This document shows positions 34,906 to 44,622 of a stretch of 64,000 nucleotides of DNA, piece after piece; position 1 is the first letter of the stretch; every line of letters begins with the position of its first letter. The position numbers and the translations under genes were made by a program. This DNA is from Gammaproteobacteria bacterium (lineage in GTDB: Bacteria; Pseudomonadota; Gammaproteobacteria; Arenicellales; JAANXG01): NCBI GenBank assembly GCA_024638505.1, contig JAHEKE010000020.1, positions 1-64,000 of the forward strand, given 5' to 3'. Below the pieces are notes generated by a model. It searched no databases. It was not told the origin of the DNA and saw only the letters and a list, made by a program, of their open reading frames with translations.

Positions 34906-37041
34906 TCAGTTGGGAATCTTAAAGCCCGCCACTGATTGCGCTAACTCGCGGGCCAGATTTGTGAGTTTTCCTATAGACGCCGCCGTGCGCGTCGCATCTT
35001 GTGAGGTAGTCGTCGTCACGGCACGAATAGCGGTCATACGATCGGATACTTCAGTCGCAGATTCCGACTGTCTATGCGCCACTTTTGCCATGTTTTCAAT
35101 CAGATCGGACAGCTGTTCAGAGACCGACTCAATCTCTCCCAAAGCCTGACCGGCCGCGTCAGCCAAACGTGTGCCGTCAACCACTCCCTGGGTAGCGTGC
35201 TCCATGGAAGCTACCGCTTCATTCGTATCAGCTTGTATGTTTTTAACTATGTTGGTGATTTGTTTTGTTGCCTCCGCCGACTTTTCAGCCAGACGCTGGA
35301 CTTCATCCGCTACTACTGCAAAGCCGCGCCCGGCTTCTCCCGCCATTGCCGCCTGAATGGCGGCGTTTAGCGACAAGATATTGGTCTGCTCAGCCAGGTC
35401 GTCGATCAGTCCAACAATATCGCTAATTTGTTGCGAGCTCTCTCCCAGCCGTTTGATGCGCTTGGATGTATCCTGTATTTGATCGCGCATCCCGTCCATA
35501 CCCGTTATGGTCTCGCGCACAGCTTGAGTTCCACGTTTAGCGACACTCACCGAGTTGCGTGCGACTTCAGCAGACCGAAGAGCTTCTGCTGACATTTCCT
35601 CCATAGAACGTGACATGGTCTGTACAGTCTCAGTAGTGCTGGTAATCTGATCGGCTTGATGCGCACTTGCCTGTGACAAAGCTTCCGCGGTCGCAGCCGT
35701 AGACTGAGATTCTTTTGCCACTTGCTGCGAAGCGGCGTTAATCCGCGCCACCAGCTCACGCATTTCCTTGACCGCAAAGTTAACGGAATCAGCTATAGCG
35801 CCCGTCACCTGATCGGTCACCTCTGCTTCGATGGTTAAATCGCCGTCTGCCAGGTTACCCATTTCATCCAGCAATTTGAGGATGGCGTCCTGGGTTTCGC
35901 GGTTTTGCCGAGTGCTTAGATCCGCCCTTTTTCGGGCATCGTTTATCAACGCCCTAGCCAGTAAAAACAAAAGCAACGCAATAAGCGTGCCCAGCAACCA
36001 CGGCACATAATCACGCCATCCGGCAGACTCTGCGGCGGTGATGCCGGCCACCAGATTCCGCACCTCCGGCAGCAGCCGACTGGCCGAGTCCTGCACAGCC
36101 TGCGCCGCATCCCGCGCATTAAAAAAATCTTTAGAGTCTTGAAGAATGCTGGAGATAGACGATTGGAAATCAGCAAAAGCAGCATCAACCTCTGCCAGTT
36201 TCTCCATCGTCGCTGGACCCCCTATGCGGCGTAGATCGTCCAATGCGGACTGGAATTGAGCGACGTCTCTGCCTATTTGCTCCGCAGCTGCCGCAGCATC
36301 GGTTTGACCCAGCGCGTAAATGTTTATGTCTTTAGCCATGCGCTGACTCAGCCCCCGCAGTCGCGCCGTTTCGTTGACCAGAGTTACATCTGTAGATTCG
36401 CCGACTAGCGCATCGACCAGATCATCCGCTCTGCTTAATAGCGCAGGGGCGAGATTGTTGACGGCTCTCGCCTGCTCATGCGTATTCAGTATCACGCCGT
36501 CATAGCCGAGAATGGTCTCAACATCCGTTTTCATGCCTTCCCATGTTGCTTGAACTGGAGCCAGTTGCGCGCGGCTGCTTGCTGGCAGCGAGGACAACTG
36601 CGCTTCGCTATCACCCCGATCAAGTGAATCCAAAATTGAGGTAAACCCCTGGGTTGCATCACGCAGGCTTGTCAACGCCTCATTTCTTCCGCCAATAGCC
36701 CAGTTCGCATCGACTGCGATCTGCTGCGATAGCGCTAGCAGCGTTGATGATCGCTCTACGTACTCGGCTTGACTGGCGGCGCGCTGCGTCTGCCAAGTTT
36801 GAAAAACAACGAGTACAACAATCAATATAACCAGGCTGGTAATGAGAAAAGGCAGGTTTTCCAGAATACTACTGAAAGTTGAAGGCCTGGGAGGCCTGGA
36901 TTCCACCTCGGCTGTATCCGCTTCCAGGTTCGATACAAGCGGATCATCCAGACCGGTGTCACCCGGTGCGTCTGCAAGAGATCCATTGAGCGTCTCGTCC
37001 ATTTCCAGCGTATCTTTCACCGTGTTTCGTGCAATCGCCAT
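34906..37041 (-). CDS. pilJ: Twitching-motility chemoreceptor PilJ
   Basis: The 711-residue methyl-accepting protein has a long cytoplasmic N-terminus (about 65 residues), a first membrane helix [18 protein letters not shown], a periplasmic PilJ-type sensing region (about 90-345) and a second helix around 348-368. A HAMP-like segment and a signalling hairpin with [20 protein letters not shown] follow. PilJ senses surface contact through pilin and signals to ChpA through PilI. It lies 31 nt upstream of chpA. P. aeruginosa PilJ is about 682 residues, so the N-terminal extension is slightly longer here. Confidence 0.95.
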   Translation of the reverse strand: MAIARNTVKDTLEMDETLNGSLADAPGDTGLDDPLVSNLEADTAEVESRPPRPSTFSSILENLPFLITSLVILIVVLVVFQTWQTQRAASQAEYVERSSTLLALSQQIAVDANWAIGGRNEALTSLRDATQGFTSILDSLDRGDSEAQLSSLPASSRAQLAPVQATWEGMKTDVETILGYDGVILNTHEQARAVNNLAPALLSRADDLVDALVGESTDVTLVNETARLRGLSQRMAKDINIYALGQTDAAAAAEQIGRDVAQFQSALDDLRRIGGPATMEKLAEVDAAFADFQSSISSILQDSKDFFNARDAAQAVQDSASRLLPEVRNLVAGITAAESAGWRDYVPWLLGTLIALLLFLLARALINDARKRADLSTRQNRETQDAILKLLDEMGNLADGDLTIEAEVTDQVTGAIADSVNFAVKEMRELVARINAASQQVAKESQSTAATAEALSQASAHQADQITSTTETVQTMSRSMEEMSAEALRSAEVARNSVSVAKRGTQAVRETITGMDGMRDQIQDTSKRIKRLGESSQQISDIVGLIDDLAEQTNILSLNAAIQAAMAGEAGRGFAVVADEVQRLAEKSAEATKQITNIVKNIQADTNEAVASMEHATQGVVDGTRLADAAGQALGEIESVSEQLSDLIENMAKVAHRQSESATEVSDRMTAIRAVTTTTSQDATRTAASIGKLTNLARELAQSVAGFKIPN

Positions 37042-37051
37042 GGAGCGTCCC

Positions 37052-37603
37052 TCACGCAGATTTCGCCGGTCTCTCGATGTTTAAGAATTTCTCATCGGTA
37101 ACCAAAAGATTTAAGTCAAGCACCCCCCACAGTTCATCGTCCTGTAGAAAAGCCTGTGTAACATATGGTTGTATAGCCCGGTCTAGCACCGAAACATCCT
37201 GACCCTGCTGTTCCTCATTAAAATGCCGTAAGCCGAAAATTTTTGAAACGAGCAGGCAGCATCCCAGATCGCGATTATTCACCACCAGCAGTCGACCTTC
37301 TTTTGCGACCAGCGGCAGCGCTACGTTTAAATATACGCCTAAATCCACTACTGAGTAGAGGTTTCCGCGCACGTTGCAAACCCCGCGTAACCAGGGCTGC
37401 GTCCCTGGCAAAGGAGTTATCGCAGGGCAATCCAAAACGTCATTCACACTGGTCAACTCCGTAACCAGTCGAAGCTCACCTACGCCAAATGCCAGTCCGC
37501 CCCACCGCGGTTCCTCTGCTTCTTGCGCCTGTCCAGCCCCCGCCATCGCCTCCTGCTGCATACGCCATAAAATTTCAACGGGGTGTTCTTTGCTATCCGT
37601 CAT
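37052..37603 (-). CDS. pilI: CheW-like adaptor PilI
   Basis: This 183-residue protein is a single CheW domain with [41 protein letters not shown] and [10 protein letters not shown], which are the conserved beta-barrel segments. It couples the PilJ receptor to the ChpA kinase. It is the third gene of pilG-pilH-pilI-pilJ-chpA, with 10 nt to pilJ. It has a slightly longer N-terminus than canonical CheW, as usual for PilI. Confidence 0.93.
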   Translation of the reverse strand: MTDSKEHPVEILWRMQQEAMAGAGQAQEAEEPRWGGLAFGVGELRLVTELTSVNDVLDCPAITPLPGTQPWLRGVCNVRGNLYSVVDLGVYLNVALPLVAKEGRLLVVNNRDLGCCLLVSKIFGLRHFNEEQQGQDVSVLDRAIQPYVTQAFLQDDELWGVLDLNLLVTDEKFLNIERPAKSA

Positions 37604-37619
37604 GCCTTATCTCAGGGCG

Positions 37620-37982
37620 TCATAAAGCCTTGATTCTATCGATTAAAGCGCGTTCGGTAATCGGCTTTACCAAATAATCTTTAGCGCCCTGCCGCATACC
37701 CCAGATTTTGTCCGTATCCTGTCCTTTGGACGAGATTATCATTATCGGAATTGATGCAGTATCTGGGTTTCTGTGCAACGCGCGTGTCGCCTCGTAGCCA
37801 TTCATCCCCGGCATGACTACGTCCATTAAAATGAGGTCAGGTTTGTCTGCATTGGCTTTTAGTAACGCCTCCTCTCCAGTTGTCGCCGACACCGTCTTAT
37901 ATCCGTTGTTCGTAAGGTACCCTGTGATTACGTGTAAATCAGTAGGTGAGTCGTCAACAACCAATACTTTCTGAGCTTCCAT
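37620..37982 (-). CDS. pilH: Response regulator PilH
   Basis: A 120-residue stand-alone receiver with VLVVDDSPTDLHVITGYL, phosphoacceptor aspartate in LILMDVVMPGMNGYEATRAL (about D53), the SSKGQDTD switch segment and the lysine in YLVKPI. PilH acts with PilG in the Chp system; in P. aeruginosa it opposes or tunes PilG output and cAMP signalling. It lies between pilG and pilI. Confidence 0.93.
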   Translation of the reverse strand: MEAQKVLVVDDSPTDLHVITGYLTNNGYKTVSATTGEEALLKANADKPDLILMDVVMPGMNGYEATRALHRNPDTASIPIMIISSKGQDTDKIWGMRQGAKDYLVKPITERALIDRIKAL

Positions 37983-38035
37983 TCGATATCCCCTTATTTA
38001 GTTAAAACCTGTCACAACAACTCGTTACTTTTGTC

Positions 38036-38416
38036 TTAATGTGTCACTGGACTGCTGACGTGCTTTGTGATGGCAGATATCAATTCATTTTCAGTAAACG
38101 GTTTGTTTATGTGTTGTTCCGAGCCTGCAATTCGTCCGCGGGCTCGATCAAACAGGCCGTCCTTGCTGGACAGCATGATCACCGGTGTTTTTTTAAAGTG
38201 ACGGTTGTTCTTAATCAGTGTGCACGTTTGATACCCGTTCAACCGGGGCATCATAATATCGACGAATATGATGTCGGGATGGTGATCGGTAATTAGCGAC
38301 ATCGCCTCAAATCCGTCCGCCGCGGTGAGTACTTCGTATCCAGCTTTGGTCAGCAAAGCCTCCGTAGTTTTACGGATAGTATTACTGTCATCGATGACCA
38401 TGACCTTTATTGTCAT
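38036..38416 (-). CDS. pilG: Response regulator PilG
   Basis: This 126-residue single-domain receiver has VMVIDDSNTIRKTTEALL, the phosphorylation site IIFVDIMMPRLNGYQT (about D57), SSKDGLFDRARGRIAGSEQ and the KPFTENEL lysine. The SNTIRKTTE and GRIAGSEQ stretches are typical of PilG. It is the first gene of the minus-strand pil-chp operon and promotes pilus extension in known systems. The regulatory region lies upstream, shared with divergent gshB. Confidence 0.94.
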   Translation of the reverse strand: MTIKVMVIDDSNTIRKTTEALLTKAGYEVLTAADGFEAMSLITDHHPDIIFVDIMMPRLNGYQTCTLIKNNRHFKKTPVIMLSSKDGLFDRARGRIAGSEQHINKPFTENELISAITKHVSSPVTH

Positions 38417-38856
38417 TGCGCCCTCATCGTTAAAACAGATAAATTGTTAGTAAAAACAAAGCCCTACGCGTTCCTGAGCGCATCTAGACTATAAGCATAG
38501 TCTATTTGCACCGTGCTAACGAACGGTACAATTGACAGGCGTTCGCTCCGCTTCAATCGAAACCGTACCCGCCAAGCATAAGAGTTCAAGCCAATTCTAT
38601 CAAATAACAATATATTTATGATTTGTCTAGCATATTTCATGATACCCTGCTGGCGCAACGGGCTGAGGTTTGCGTGCAAGCCCGCGATGATGCACAGCAG
38701 TGCCGGATTTTAAGACGAGGGCGGCGGCCGCACTGCCTCGGTTAGCGCAAACCAGATCGAGTAAGGTTTTAGCCATTCACATAAAAATTCTGCTACAACC
38801 GTAGATGTAATCGGCGCAGTTCTATCTATGATTAAAAGATCAAACTTAAAGGCCTA
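38417..38856. promoter_or_regulatory. Divergent region between pilG and gshB with inverted repeat
   Basis: These 440 bp contain no convincing gene. A perfect inverted repeat AGACTAT-AAGC-ATAGTCT lies at 38487-38504, about 70-90 bp before pilG, and could be an operator or an RNA hairpin in the pilG leader. The stretch 38560-38640 is A+T-rich. A short minus-strand frame from 38679 has no recognisable similarity and poor coding character. I found no sigma-70 or sigma-54 promoter good enough to name. Confidence 0.4.
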
Positions 38857-39801
38857 ATGATTCAGCTCGGCGTGGTTATGGACCCTATTGGCTCCATAAA
38901 GATAAGTAAGGATTCCACTTTTGCAATGCTGCTGGAGGCCCAGGCCCGACGCTGGTGCATACAGTACATGGAAATGAACGACCTCTTCATGCTCGATGAA
39001 AAACCCTATGCGCGCATGCGTGAGCTCAGCGTCATCGAAGACGACAATAAATGGTACGACCTGTCTTCGGTCCAGACCAAAGCGCTATCTGAGCTCGATG
39101 TAATTCTTATGCGCAAAGACCCCCCATTCAATATGGAGTATATCTACAGCTCATATATGCTGGAGCGGGCTGAGAGTGAAGGTGTTCTAGTAGCGAACAA
39201 ACCGCAGGCGCTGCGAGACGCGAATGAGAAAATGTTTACTGCATGGTTTTCTCAATGTACACCGCCTACACTGGTTACGCGCGAATACCAGGATATTAGA
39301 AAATTCCTAAATCAGCACCAAGAGATAATTCTCAAGCCGCTGGGAGGTATGGGTGGGGCGTTTGTATTCAGGCTTTCTATGACAGACCCTAACGTGAATG
39401 TAATCATGGAAACATTGACCGCACACCAATCGACATTCGTCATGGCACAGCGTTTCATCCCAGAGATCAGCGAAGGTGATAAACGTGTTCTAGTTGTGGA
39501 CGGCGACCCTGTACCCTATTCTCTCGCCCGCATCCCTGCTCCGGGCGAAACCAGAGGTAACTTGGCTGCAGGCGCTAAGGGTGTGGGAAAACCGCTGTCT
39601 GATCGTGACCGTTGGATCTGCCAGCAGGTGGGGCCACAACTGAAGGAGCGCGGAGTGCTGTTTGCGGGTTTGGACATAATTGGTGATTATCTGACGGAGA
39701 TTAACGTAACCAGCCCGACCGGTATTCGAGAACTGGATAAAATATATCAAACCAACATAAGCAGTCAGCTGCTTGATGCTATTGAGAGCAGACTCAATTA
39801 G
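38857..39801 (+). CDS. gshB: Glutathione synthetase
   Basis: The 314-residue ATP-grasp enzyme opens with LGVVMDPIGSIKISKDSTFAM, then has LILKPLGGMGG-type glycine loop (IILKPLGGMGGAFVFRL), EGDKRVLVVDG, GNLAAGAKG and INVTSPTGIRELDK. These match GshB throughout and the length is standard. It joins gamma-glutamylcysteine and glycine. It is divergent from pilG and followed 30 nt later by the tonB-type gene, as in Pseudomonas. Confidence 0.96.
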   Translation: MIQLGVVMDPIGSIKISKDSTFAMLLEAQARRWCIQYMEMNDLFMLDEKPYARMRELSVIEDDNKWYDLSSVQTKALSELDVILMRKDPPFNMEYIYSSYMLERAESEGVLVANKPQALRDANEKMFTAWFSQCTPPTLVTREYQDIRKFLNQHQEIILKPLGGMGGAFVFRLSMTDPNVNVIMETLTAHQSTFVMAQRFIPEISEGDKRVLVVDGDPVPYSLARIPAPGETRGNLAAGAKGVGKPLSDRDRWICQQVGPQLKERGVLFAGLDIIGDYLTEINVTSPTGIRELDKIYQTNISSQLLDAIESRLN

Positions 39802-39831
39802 GCCGACCCACAGGATGGCATAACTACCGCT

Positions 39832-40731
39832 GTGGAATTAGTTGAAAACATCCCAGGCTTTACCAAAAGTGATCGTCTGGGTCTTACTGTCTTTGGCTCT
39901 GTTCTGGCGCACATGGTCGCCATCCTCGGCATAAGCTTCAGCGTACCCGACCTGGAATCCGATAGCCGAAACCTGCCCTCATTGGAGATTACTCTGGTTA
40001 ACTCCCGCAGTGACGTTGAGCCGGAGAAAGCTGAATTCCTCGCCCAAGCGAACCAGGACGGTGGCGGAGACACAGATCAGCCGGTGATTGCAAAAAGCCC
40101 GCTGCCACTCGTACCCGCTCCAGTTGACTCAGAGCAAATACCCATCGCCCACATTGCTCCCAGGCCCAGCCCCACCGCCCAACCTGAGAGAGTAATAATG
40201 ACTCAGGACAAAGATCAGGCTCTGACAGTGGCTAAAACAGATAACCAGCCGCTGCCGCTGAACAGGGATAAAGCCGAGGATAAGATCGGTCTGGTGGAAA
40301 ATCCACAGGCGCGGAAAGAACGGTCCCGTCTGAGCGCGGAAATCAACCAATTCTGGGAACAGTATCAGAAGCGACCGCGTCGCAAGTTTTTGAGCGCCAG
40401 GACAAAGGAGTACAAATATGCGGCTTACATGGAAGCCTGGCGAACAAAAGTTGAGAGGGTCGGAAATCTGAACTACCCAGAGCAGGCGAGGAAAAACAAA
40501 CTCACCGGCCACCTTGTGCTGGATGTAGAGATCAAATCTAACGGAGCTCTGCATGCAATCAATGTAATCAGACCGTCTGGCTATAAAGTATTGGATGATG
40601 CCGCGGTAAGAATTGTGCGGCTGTCTGCACCTTTTGATCCTTTCCCCTCTTCCATAAAAAAAGAAGTGGACATCTTACACATCACTCGCACCTGGAAGTT
40701 CCTCCGCGGCAGTACGCTGACCAGCCGATAG
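39832..40731 (+). CDS. TonB-family protein (TonB3-like)
   Basis: The 299-residue product has one N-terminal membrane helix (about residues 15-36), a long polar, proline-containing periplasmic linker, and a C-terminal TonB domain with LNYPEQARKNKLTGHLVL and IRPSGYKVLDDAAVRIVRL. No exbB or exbD genes are near. The same position between gshB and yqgE is held in P. aeruginosa by tonB3, which is needed for twitching motility and pilus assembly, so a pilus-linked role is the best inference. The start is GTG and lacks a good ribosome-binding site, so the exact start is uncertain. Confidence 0.82.
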   Translation: MELVENIPGFTKSDRLGLTVFGSVLAHMVAILGISFSVPDLESDSRNLPSLEITLVNSRSDVEPEKAEFLAQANQDGGGDTDQPVIAKSPLPLVPAPVDSEQIPIAHIAPRPSPTAQPERVIMTQDKDQALTVAKTDNQPLPLNRDKAEDKIGLVENPQARKERSRLSAEINQFWEQYQKRPRRKFLSARTKEYKYAAYMEAWRTKVERVGNLNYPEQARKNKLTGHLVLDVEIKSNGALHAINVIRPSGYKVLDDAAVRIVRLSAPFDPFPSSIKKEVDILHITRTWKFLRGSTLTSR

Positions 40732-40826
40732 CATAAGGCTGCAGTAACTTATCAGGATCCAGGGTCCGCGTTGCAGGCAATACTGCATGGCGATGATGCG
40801 GGGAATTTAGGATAATATAGCCAGCC

Positions 40827-41390
40827 ATGAACAGTCCGAGCTATCTTACTAATCATTTCTTGATCGCGATGCCAGCGATGCAGGATCCGAATTTTCATCA
40901 AACGGTAACCTATATTTGCCAACACAACGAGGAAGGTGCACTGGGGATCGTAATCAATCGCACCATTGATCTCACAGTTGGTGATGTCTTTACTCAAATG
41001 AAAATTACCGGTACTGCATCCGCCCAGACAAAGTCGCCGGTCCACTACGGCGGTCCGGTGCAAATGGAGCGTGGATTCATCTTGCACGAGGGCATCGGTG
41101 ACTGGGACTCGACGCTTGAAATTAACGGCCAGACCGGACTTACCACATCCAGAGATATACTTGAGGCGATGGCCAACGACGCCGGTCCCGCTCGCGCGAT
41201 ACTCGCACTCGGTTATGCCGGCTGGGGGGCGGGGCAGCTCGAACGCGAAATCAGCGAAAATGCGTGGCTGAATGGCCCAGCCGATAACGAGCTCATTTTC
41301 ACGACCCCAGTGGAGGAACGCTGGTCCAGGGCAGCTGGGCTGCTCGGGGTAGATCTGAGTCTGTTGTCAACCGATGCGGGGCACGCTTGA
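40827..41390 (+). CDS. yqgE: YqgE/AlgH family protein
   Basis: This 187-residue protein carries the UPF0301/DUF179 hallmarks: SYLTNHFLIAMPAMQDPNF near the start, HNEEGALGIVINR, YGGPVQMERGFILH and LGYAGWGAGQLERE. The biochemical role of the family is not settled. It overlaps ruvX by 4 nt, the usual yqgE-ruvX pairing. No Shine-Dalgarno sequence precedes the ATG; instead GATAAT ends 10 nt before it. Confidence 0.95.
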   Translation: MNSPSYLTNHFLIAMPAMQDPNFHQTVTYICQHNEEGALGIVINRTIDLTVGDVFTQMKITGTASAQTKSPVHYGGPVQMERGFILHEGIGDWDSTLEINGQTGLTTSRDILEAMANDAGPARAILALGYAGWGAGQLEREISENAWLNGPADNELIFTTPVEERWSRAAGLLGVDLSLLSTDAGHA

Positions 41391-41863
41391 CCCCACTCCA
41401 TTCTGACCACGCCGAACATTCTGCGCACACTTATCTTGGCTTTGACTATGGTAGGCGAAAGATTGGCATTGCCGTCGGCCAGAACCTGACGCAAACCGCT
41501 AGCGCTTTGGACACGTTGCGGACCAGGGATACAAAAACAAACTGGGGTAGAATCGACCACTATATCAACACCTGGCAACCCTGCGCTCTGGTGGTGGGCG
41601 TTCCCCTCGACAATGAGGGAAAAGAGACGGAAATGAGTGCCAGAGCGCGGCAATTCGGGCGCGACTTATCCGATAAATACCATCTCCCGGTATACTGGGT
41701 GAACGAGCACTTGAGTTCTGCGGAAGCGAGACAGCTGCTTTCCAAACGGGTAAGTTCACGCGAGGCTGCGCGTCAAACTGACCAGGTAGCGGCCAGATTG
41801 ATCCTGGAGACTTTTCTTCGCGAACAAAGGCAAAATCATTCCACGGGAGACCTGGGAAAGTGA
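41387..41863 (+). CDS. ruvX: Putative Holliday junction resolvase RuvX (YqgF)
   Basis: The 158-residue RNase H-like protein has LGFDYGRRKIGIAVG (catalytic Asp), LVVGVPLDNEGKE, VYWVNEHLSSAEAR (Glu) and DQVAARLILETFL (Asp). In E. coli YqgF acts in rRNA 5' processing. The start is a TTG overlapping the yqgE stop, because no ATG occurs before the conserved core. It overlaps pyrR by 4 nt, giving a tightly coupled string. Confidence 0.93.
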   Translation: MTPLHSDHAEHSAHTYLGFDYGRRKIGIAVGQNLTQTASALDTLRTRDTKTNWGRIDHYINTWQPCALVVGVPLDNEGKETEMSARARQFGRDLSDKYHLPVYWVNEHLSSAEARQLLSKRVSSREAARQTDQVAARLILETFLREQRQNHSTGDLGK

Positions 41864-42357
41864 CCTCTGACTTTAACGTCACCCAGCTGCTGGCAACGAT
41901 GGACTCGGGGCTCCGGCCCTATCTGTCACGTGATCCGTTGATGATTGGTATCCATACCGGCGGGGTATGGCTTGCGCAGACGTTGCACGCCGCGCTTCAA
42001 CTGCCGGAACCAATGGGTACCCTGGATATCAATTTCTATCGGGATGACTTCACCCGTATCGGCGTCAACCCCAAAGTTAAGGCTTCCAATCTACCGGTAG
42101 ACGTAAGCGAACGTCACGTGATTTTGATCGACGACGTGTTGCACACCGGGCGTACAACACGCGCTGCAATGAACATAATTTTCGACTATGGGCGACCGAG
42201 TTCAATCGTATTGGCAGTGCTGGTTGAACGCGATGGGCGCGAGCTGCCAATACAACCTGACGTTGTTGGGCAGAGCCTGCGTTTGTCGGCGAGCCAGCAA
42301 ATCAAATTAAGCGGTCCGACCAACATGACGCTGAATGTAACCGACAAAATGAAATGA
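41860..42357 (+). CDS. pyrR: PyrR, uracil phosphoribosyltransferase/pyr regulator
   Basis: The 165-residue phosphoribosyltransferase has the PRPP loop [19 protein letters not shown] (about residues 88-106), an early [12 protein letters not shown] and [10 protein letters not shown] near the end, all PyrR-like. In Gram-positives PyrR attenuates pyr mRNA; in Pseudomonas the role is less direct. I see no attenuator between pyrR and pyrB because the two genes overlap by 4 nt. The start is GTG overlapping the ruvX stop. Confidence 0.93.
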   Translation: MTSDFNVTQLLATMDSGLRPYLSRDPLMIGIHTGGVWLAQTLHAALQLPEPMGTLDINFYRDDFTRIGVNPKVKASNLPVDVSERHVILIDDVLHTGRTTRAAMNIIFDYGRPSSIVLAVLVERDGRELPIQPDVVGQSLRLSASQQIKLSGPTNMTLNVTDKMK

Positions 42358-43325
42358 TTGCAGACATGCAGTACGACCAGTCAGGACAGCTACGACACTT
42401 CCTGACCATAGAGGGACTTGCCTGGGAAACATTGGTCCATATTCTAGATACAGCCCAATCGTTCATTACCTTTGGCGAACGCGAGATAAAGAAAGTTCCA
42501 ATACTGCGCGGTAAGACCGTGGTTAATCTTTTCTTCGAGAACAGCACCCGCACCCGCACCACTTTTGAAATAGCAGCCAAGCGCTTATCCGCCGACGTAA
42601 TCAATTTGAACCCCAGCCGCCTATCTACGAGCAAAGGCGAATCGGTGTTGGATACGGTGAAGAACCTCGAGGCCATGCACACCGATCTTTTCGTTGTGCG
42701 TGATGCGCACAGTGGAGCCGCTTTTCTCATCGCGCAGCATGTGCCTCCACATGTTGCAATTATCAATGCCGGTGATGGACGGCATGCTCATCCAACCCAA
42801 GCTATGTTGGATATGTTTACCATCAGACAATACAAAAAAGATTTCGGCAATCTGCGCGTCGCCATCGTCGGAGATATCTTGCACTCAAGAGTGGCGCGCT
42901 CGCAGATACACGCGCTGAACATACTCGGCGTGCCGGAAGTTCGCGTTATTGCGCCGAAGACACTTTTACCTACCGAGGTTGAGCGACTTGGCGTACAACC
43001 CTACACGGATATGCGCAAAGGATTGAAAGATGTGGATGTAATCATGATGCTGCGGCTGCAGCTGGAGCGCATGCAGGGTACGCTGATTGCGAGCGAGCAG
43101 GAGTATTTTAACCTCTACGGGCTGACCGAAGACAAGGTCGCCTTAGCCAAGCCCGATGCGCTGGTGATGCACCCGGGCCCTATAAACAGGGGACTTGAAA
43201 TTGCATCTGAGGTGGCCGATGGGCCGCATTCGGTAATACTCGATCAGGTTACCAACGGCATTGCGGTGCGCATGTCAATCATGGCCATAGTCATGGGCGG
43301 TCAATCGGAAAGAAAAGCATCCTGA
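42354..43325 (+). CDS. pyrB: Aspartate carbamoyltransferase catalytic chain
   Basis: This 323-residue transcarbamylase has the carbamoyl-phosphate motif [19 protein letters not shown] and the [12 protein letters not shown] loop, with [14 protein letters not shown] near the C-terminus. It makes N-carbamoyl-aspartate in pyrimidine synthesis. No regulatory chain pyrI is present. Instead an inactive dihydroorotase homologue follows, overlapping the stop by one base, the Pseudomonas-type pyrB-pyrC' arrangement in which the partner is needed structurally. Confidence 0.96.
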   Translation: MIADMQYDQSGQLRHFLTIEGLAWETLVHILDTAQSFITFGEREIKKVPILRGKTVVNLFFENSTRTRTTFEIAAKRLSADVINLNPSRLSTSKGESVLDTVKNLEAMHTDLFVVRDAHSGAAFLIAQHVPPHVAIINAGDGRHAHPTQAMLDMFTIRQYKKDFGNLRVAIVGDILHSRVARSQIHALNILGVPEVRVIAPKTLLPTEVERLGVQPYTDMRKGLKDVDVIMMLRLQLERMQGTLIASEQEYFNLYGLTEDKVALAKPDALVMHPGPINRGLEIASEVADGPHSVILDQVTNGIAVRMSIMAIVMGGQSERKAS

Positions 43326-44599
43326 TGGGAATGGTGCTTAAAAATGGGCGCGTTATCGACCCCGCCCATAATGTGGATGGTGAACATGCCCTGTATATAA
43401 GTGACGGATTTATCGCCGCTATTGATTCTGCTCCTGAGGATTTCAGCGCTGATCAAGAAATCGACGTCAAAGGCTTGATCGTGTGTCCCGGTCTGATCGA
43501 CCTGCGGGCAAGACTGCGCGAGCCTGGTCAAGAATACAAGGCAACCCTCGACAGTGAACTTAATGCAGCAGTTGCCGGTGGAATCACAACGCTTTGCATA
43601 CCACCCGATACAACGCCTGTTATCGACACGCCAGCCATGGCGCAGATGATTCAGCAGCGAGCCTGGCAGGCAGGCAAAAGCTTCATACATCCCCTGGGGG
43701 CGCTGACACAAAATCTTGAGGGCGAGAAACTAACCAACATGGCGGGGCTTGAAGAAGCCGGATGCGTAGGGGTAAGTAACGCACTGGTTGCAGTGAGAGA
43801 CACGGTTGTTATGCGTCGCGCCATGCAGTACGCGTCTACTTTCGATCTGACCGTGCATCTGCATTCACAGGATCCCTGGTTGTTAGGAAATGGGGTAGTA
43901 CACGAAGGTGAGATCAGTACGCGCTTGGGGCTACCGGCGATTCCGGAAGCTACGGAAACGGTAGGCGTTGCCCGTGACTTGGCGTTAATCGAAACTACCC
44001 ATGCAGTATGCCATTTTAACGGTCTGTCGACGGCCAGAGCTGTGGATATGATCGCCCGGGCGCAACAGGAAGGTTTGCCGGTCTCCGCCGACGTCAGCGT
44101 CCATCACCTGCATCTGACCGAGCATGACATCGGACTGTTCAATACATTATGTCACGTTGTGCCACCGCTGCGCGGCCAGCGCGATCGTGACCGCTTGCGA
44201 AGCGCGCTGAAGGAAGGCGTGATTGGCGCTATTTGCTCCGACCATCAGCCCCATGAGCCGGAGGCCAAACTGGCGCCCTTCAGCGAGTCCGAGCCGGGTA
44301 TTTCTGGACTTGAGACGCTGTTGCCGCTGACTCTGAAACTCGTTACGGAAGGGCTATTGACTTTGCCTCAAGCGATTGCCCTGCTCACTTGGAAGCCGTC
44401 CCAAATACTGGGCATTGACAGCGGGCACCTTGGCGCTGGGGCAACAGCTGATGTTTGCGTTTTTGATATGGCGACTGAGTGGACATTCAGCCGGGATGCG
44501 ATGCTTAGCCGTGGTAAAAACACGCCTTTTCATAAGTGGCAAATGCCGGGACGGGTAATGCATACGATCATAGGCGGAGAACTCGCCTATTCAGCATAA
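43325..44599 (+). CDS. pyrC': Dihydroorotase homologue PyrC', probably non-catalytic
   Basis: The 424-residue amidohydrolase-fold protein aligns with type I dihydroorotase, but the metal-binding HxH that should follow PGLID is replaced by arginines (PGLIDLRARLREPG, R61 and R63). Without these ligands catalysis is unlikely. Such proteins (PyrC'/PyrX) pair with PyrB as a dodecameric aspartate transcarbamylase in Pseudomonas. CSDHQPHEPEA near residue 308 keeps the later Asp-His motif. A separate active pyrC must exist elsewhere in the genome. Confidence 0.92.
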   Translation: MGMVLKNGRVIDPAHNVDGEHALYISDGFIAAIDSAPEDFSADQEIDVKGLIVCPGLIDLRARLREPGQEYKATLDSELNAAVAGGITTLCIPPDTTPVIDTPAMAQMIQQRAWQAGKSFIHPLGALTQNLEGEKLTNMAGLEEAGCVGVSNALVAVRDTVVMRRAMQYASTFDLTVHLHSQDPWLLGNGVVHEGEISTRLGLPAIPEATETVGVARDLALIETTHAVCHFNGLSTARAVDMIARAQQEGLPVSADVSVHHLHLTEHDIGLFNTLCHVVPPLRGQRDRDRLRSALKEGVIGAICSDHQPHEPEAKLAPFSESEPGISGLETLLPLTLKLVTEGLLTLPQAIALLTWKPSQILGIDSGHLGAGATADVCVFDMATEWTFSRDAMLSRGKNTPFHKWQMPGRVMHTIIGGELAYSA

Positions 44600-44622
44600 C
44601 AGAAGTTTTTCCGCAGACAGGA

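Noticed and set aside
38464-38679. 71-codon minus-strand frame upstream of pilG.
   Set aside because: No recognisable motif and a basic, low-complexity composition. It overlaps the likely regulatory inverted repeat and has no ribosome-binding site.
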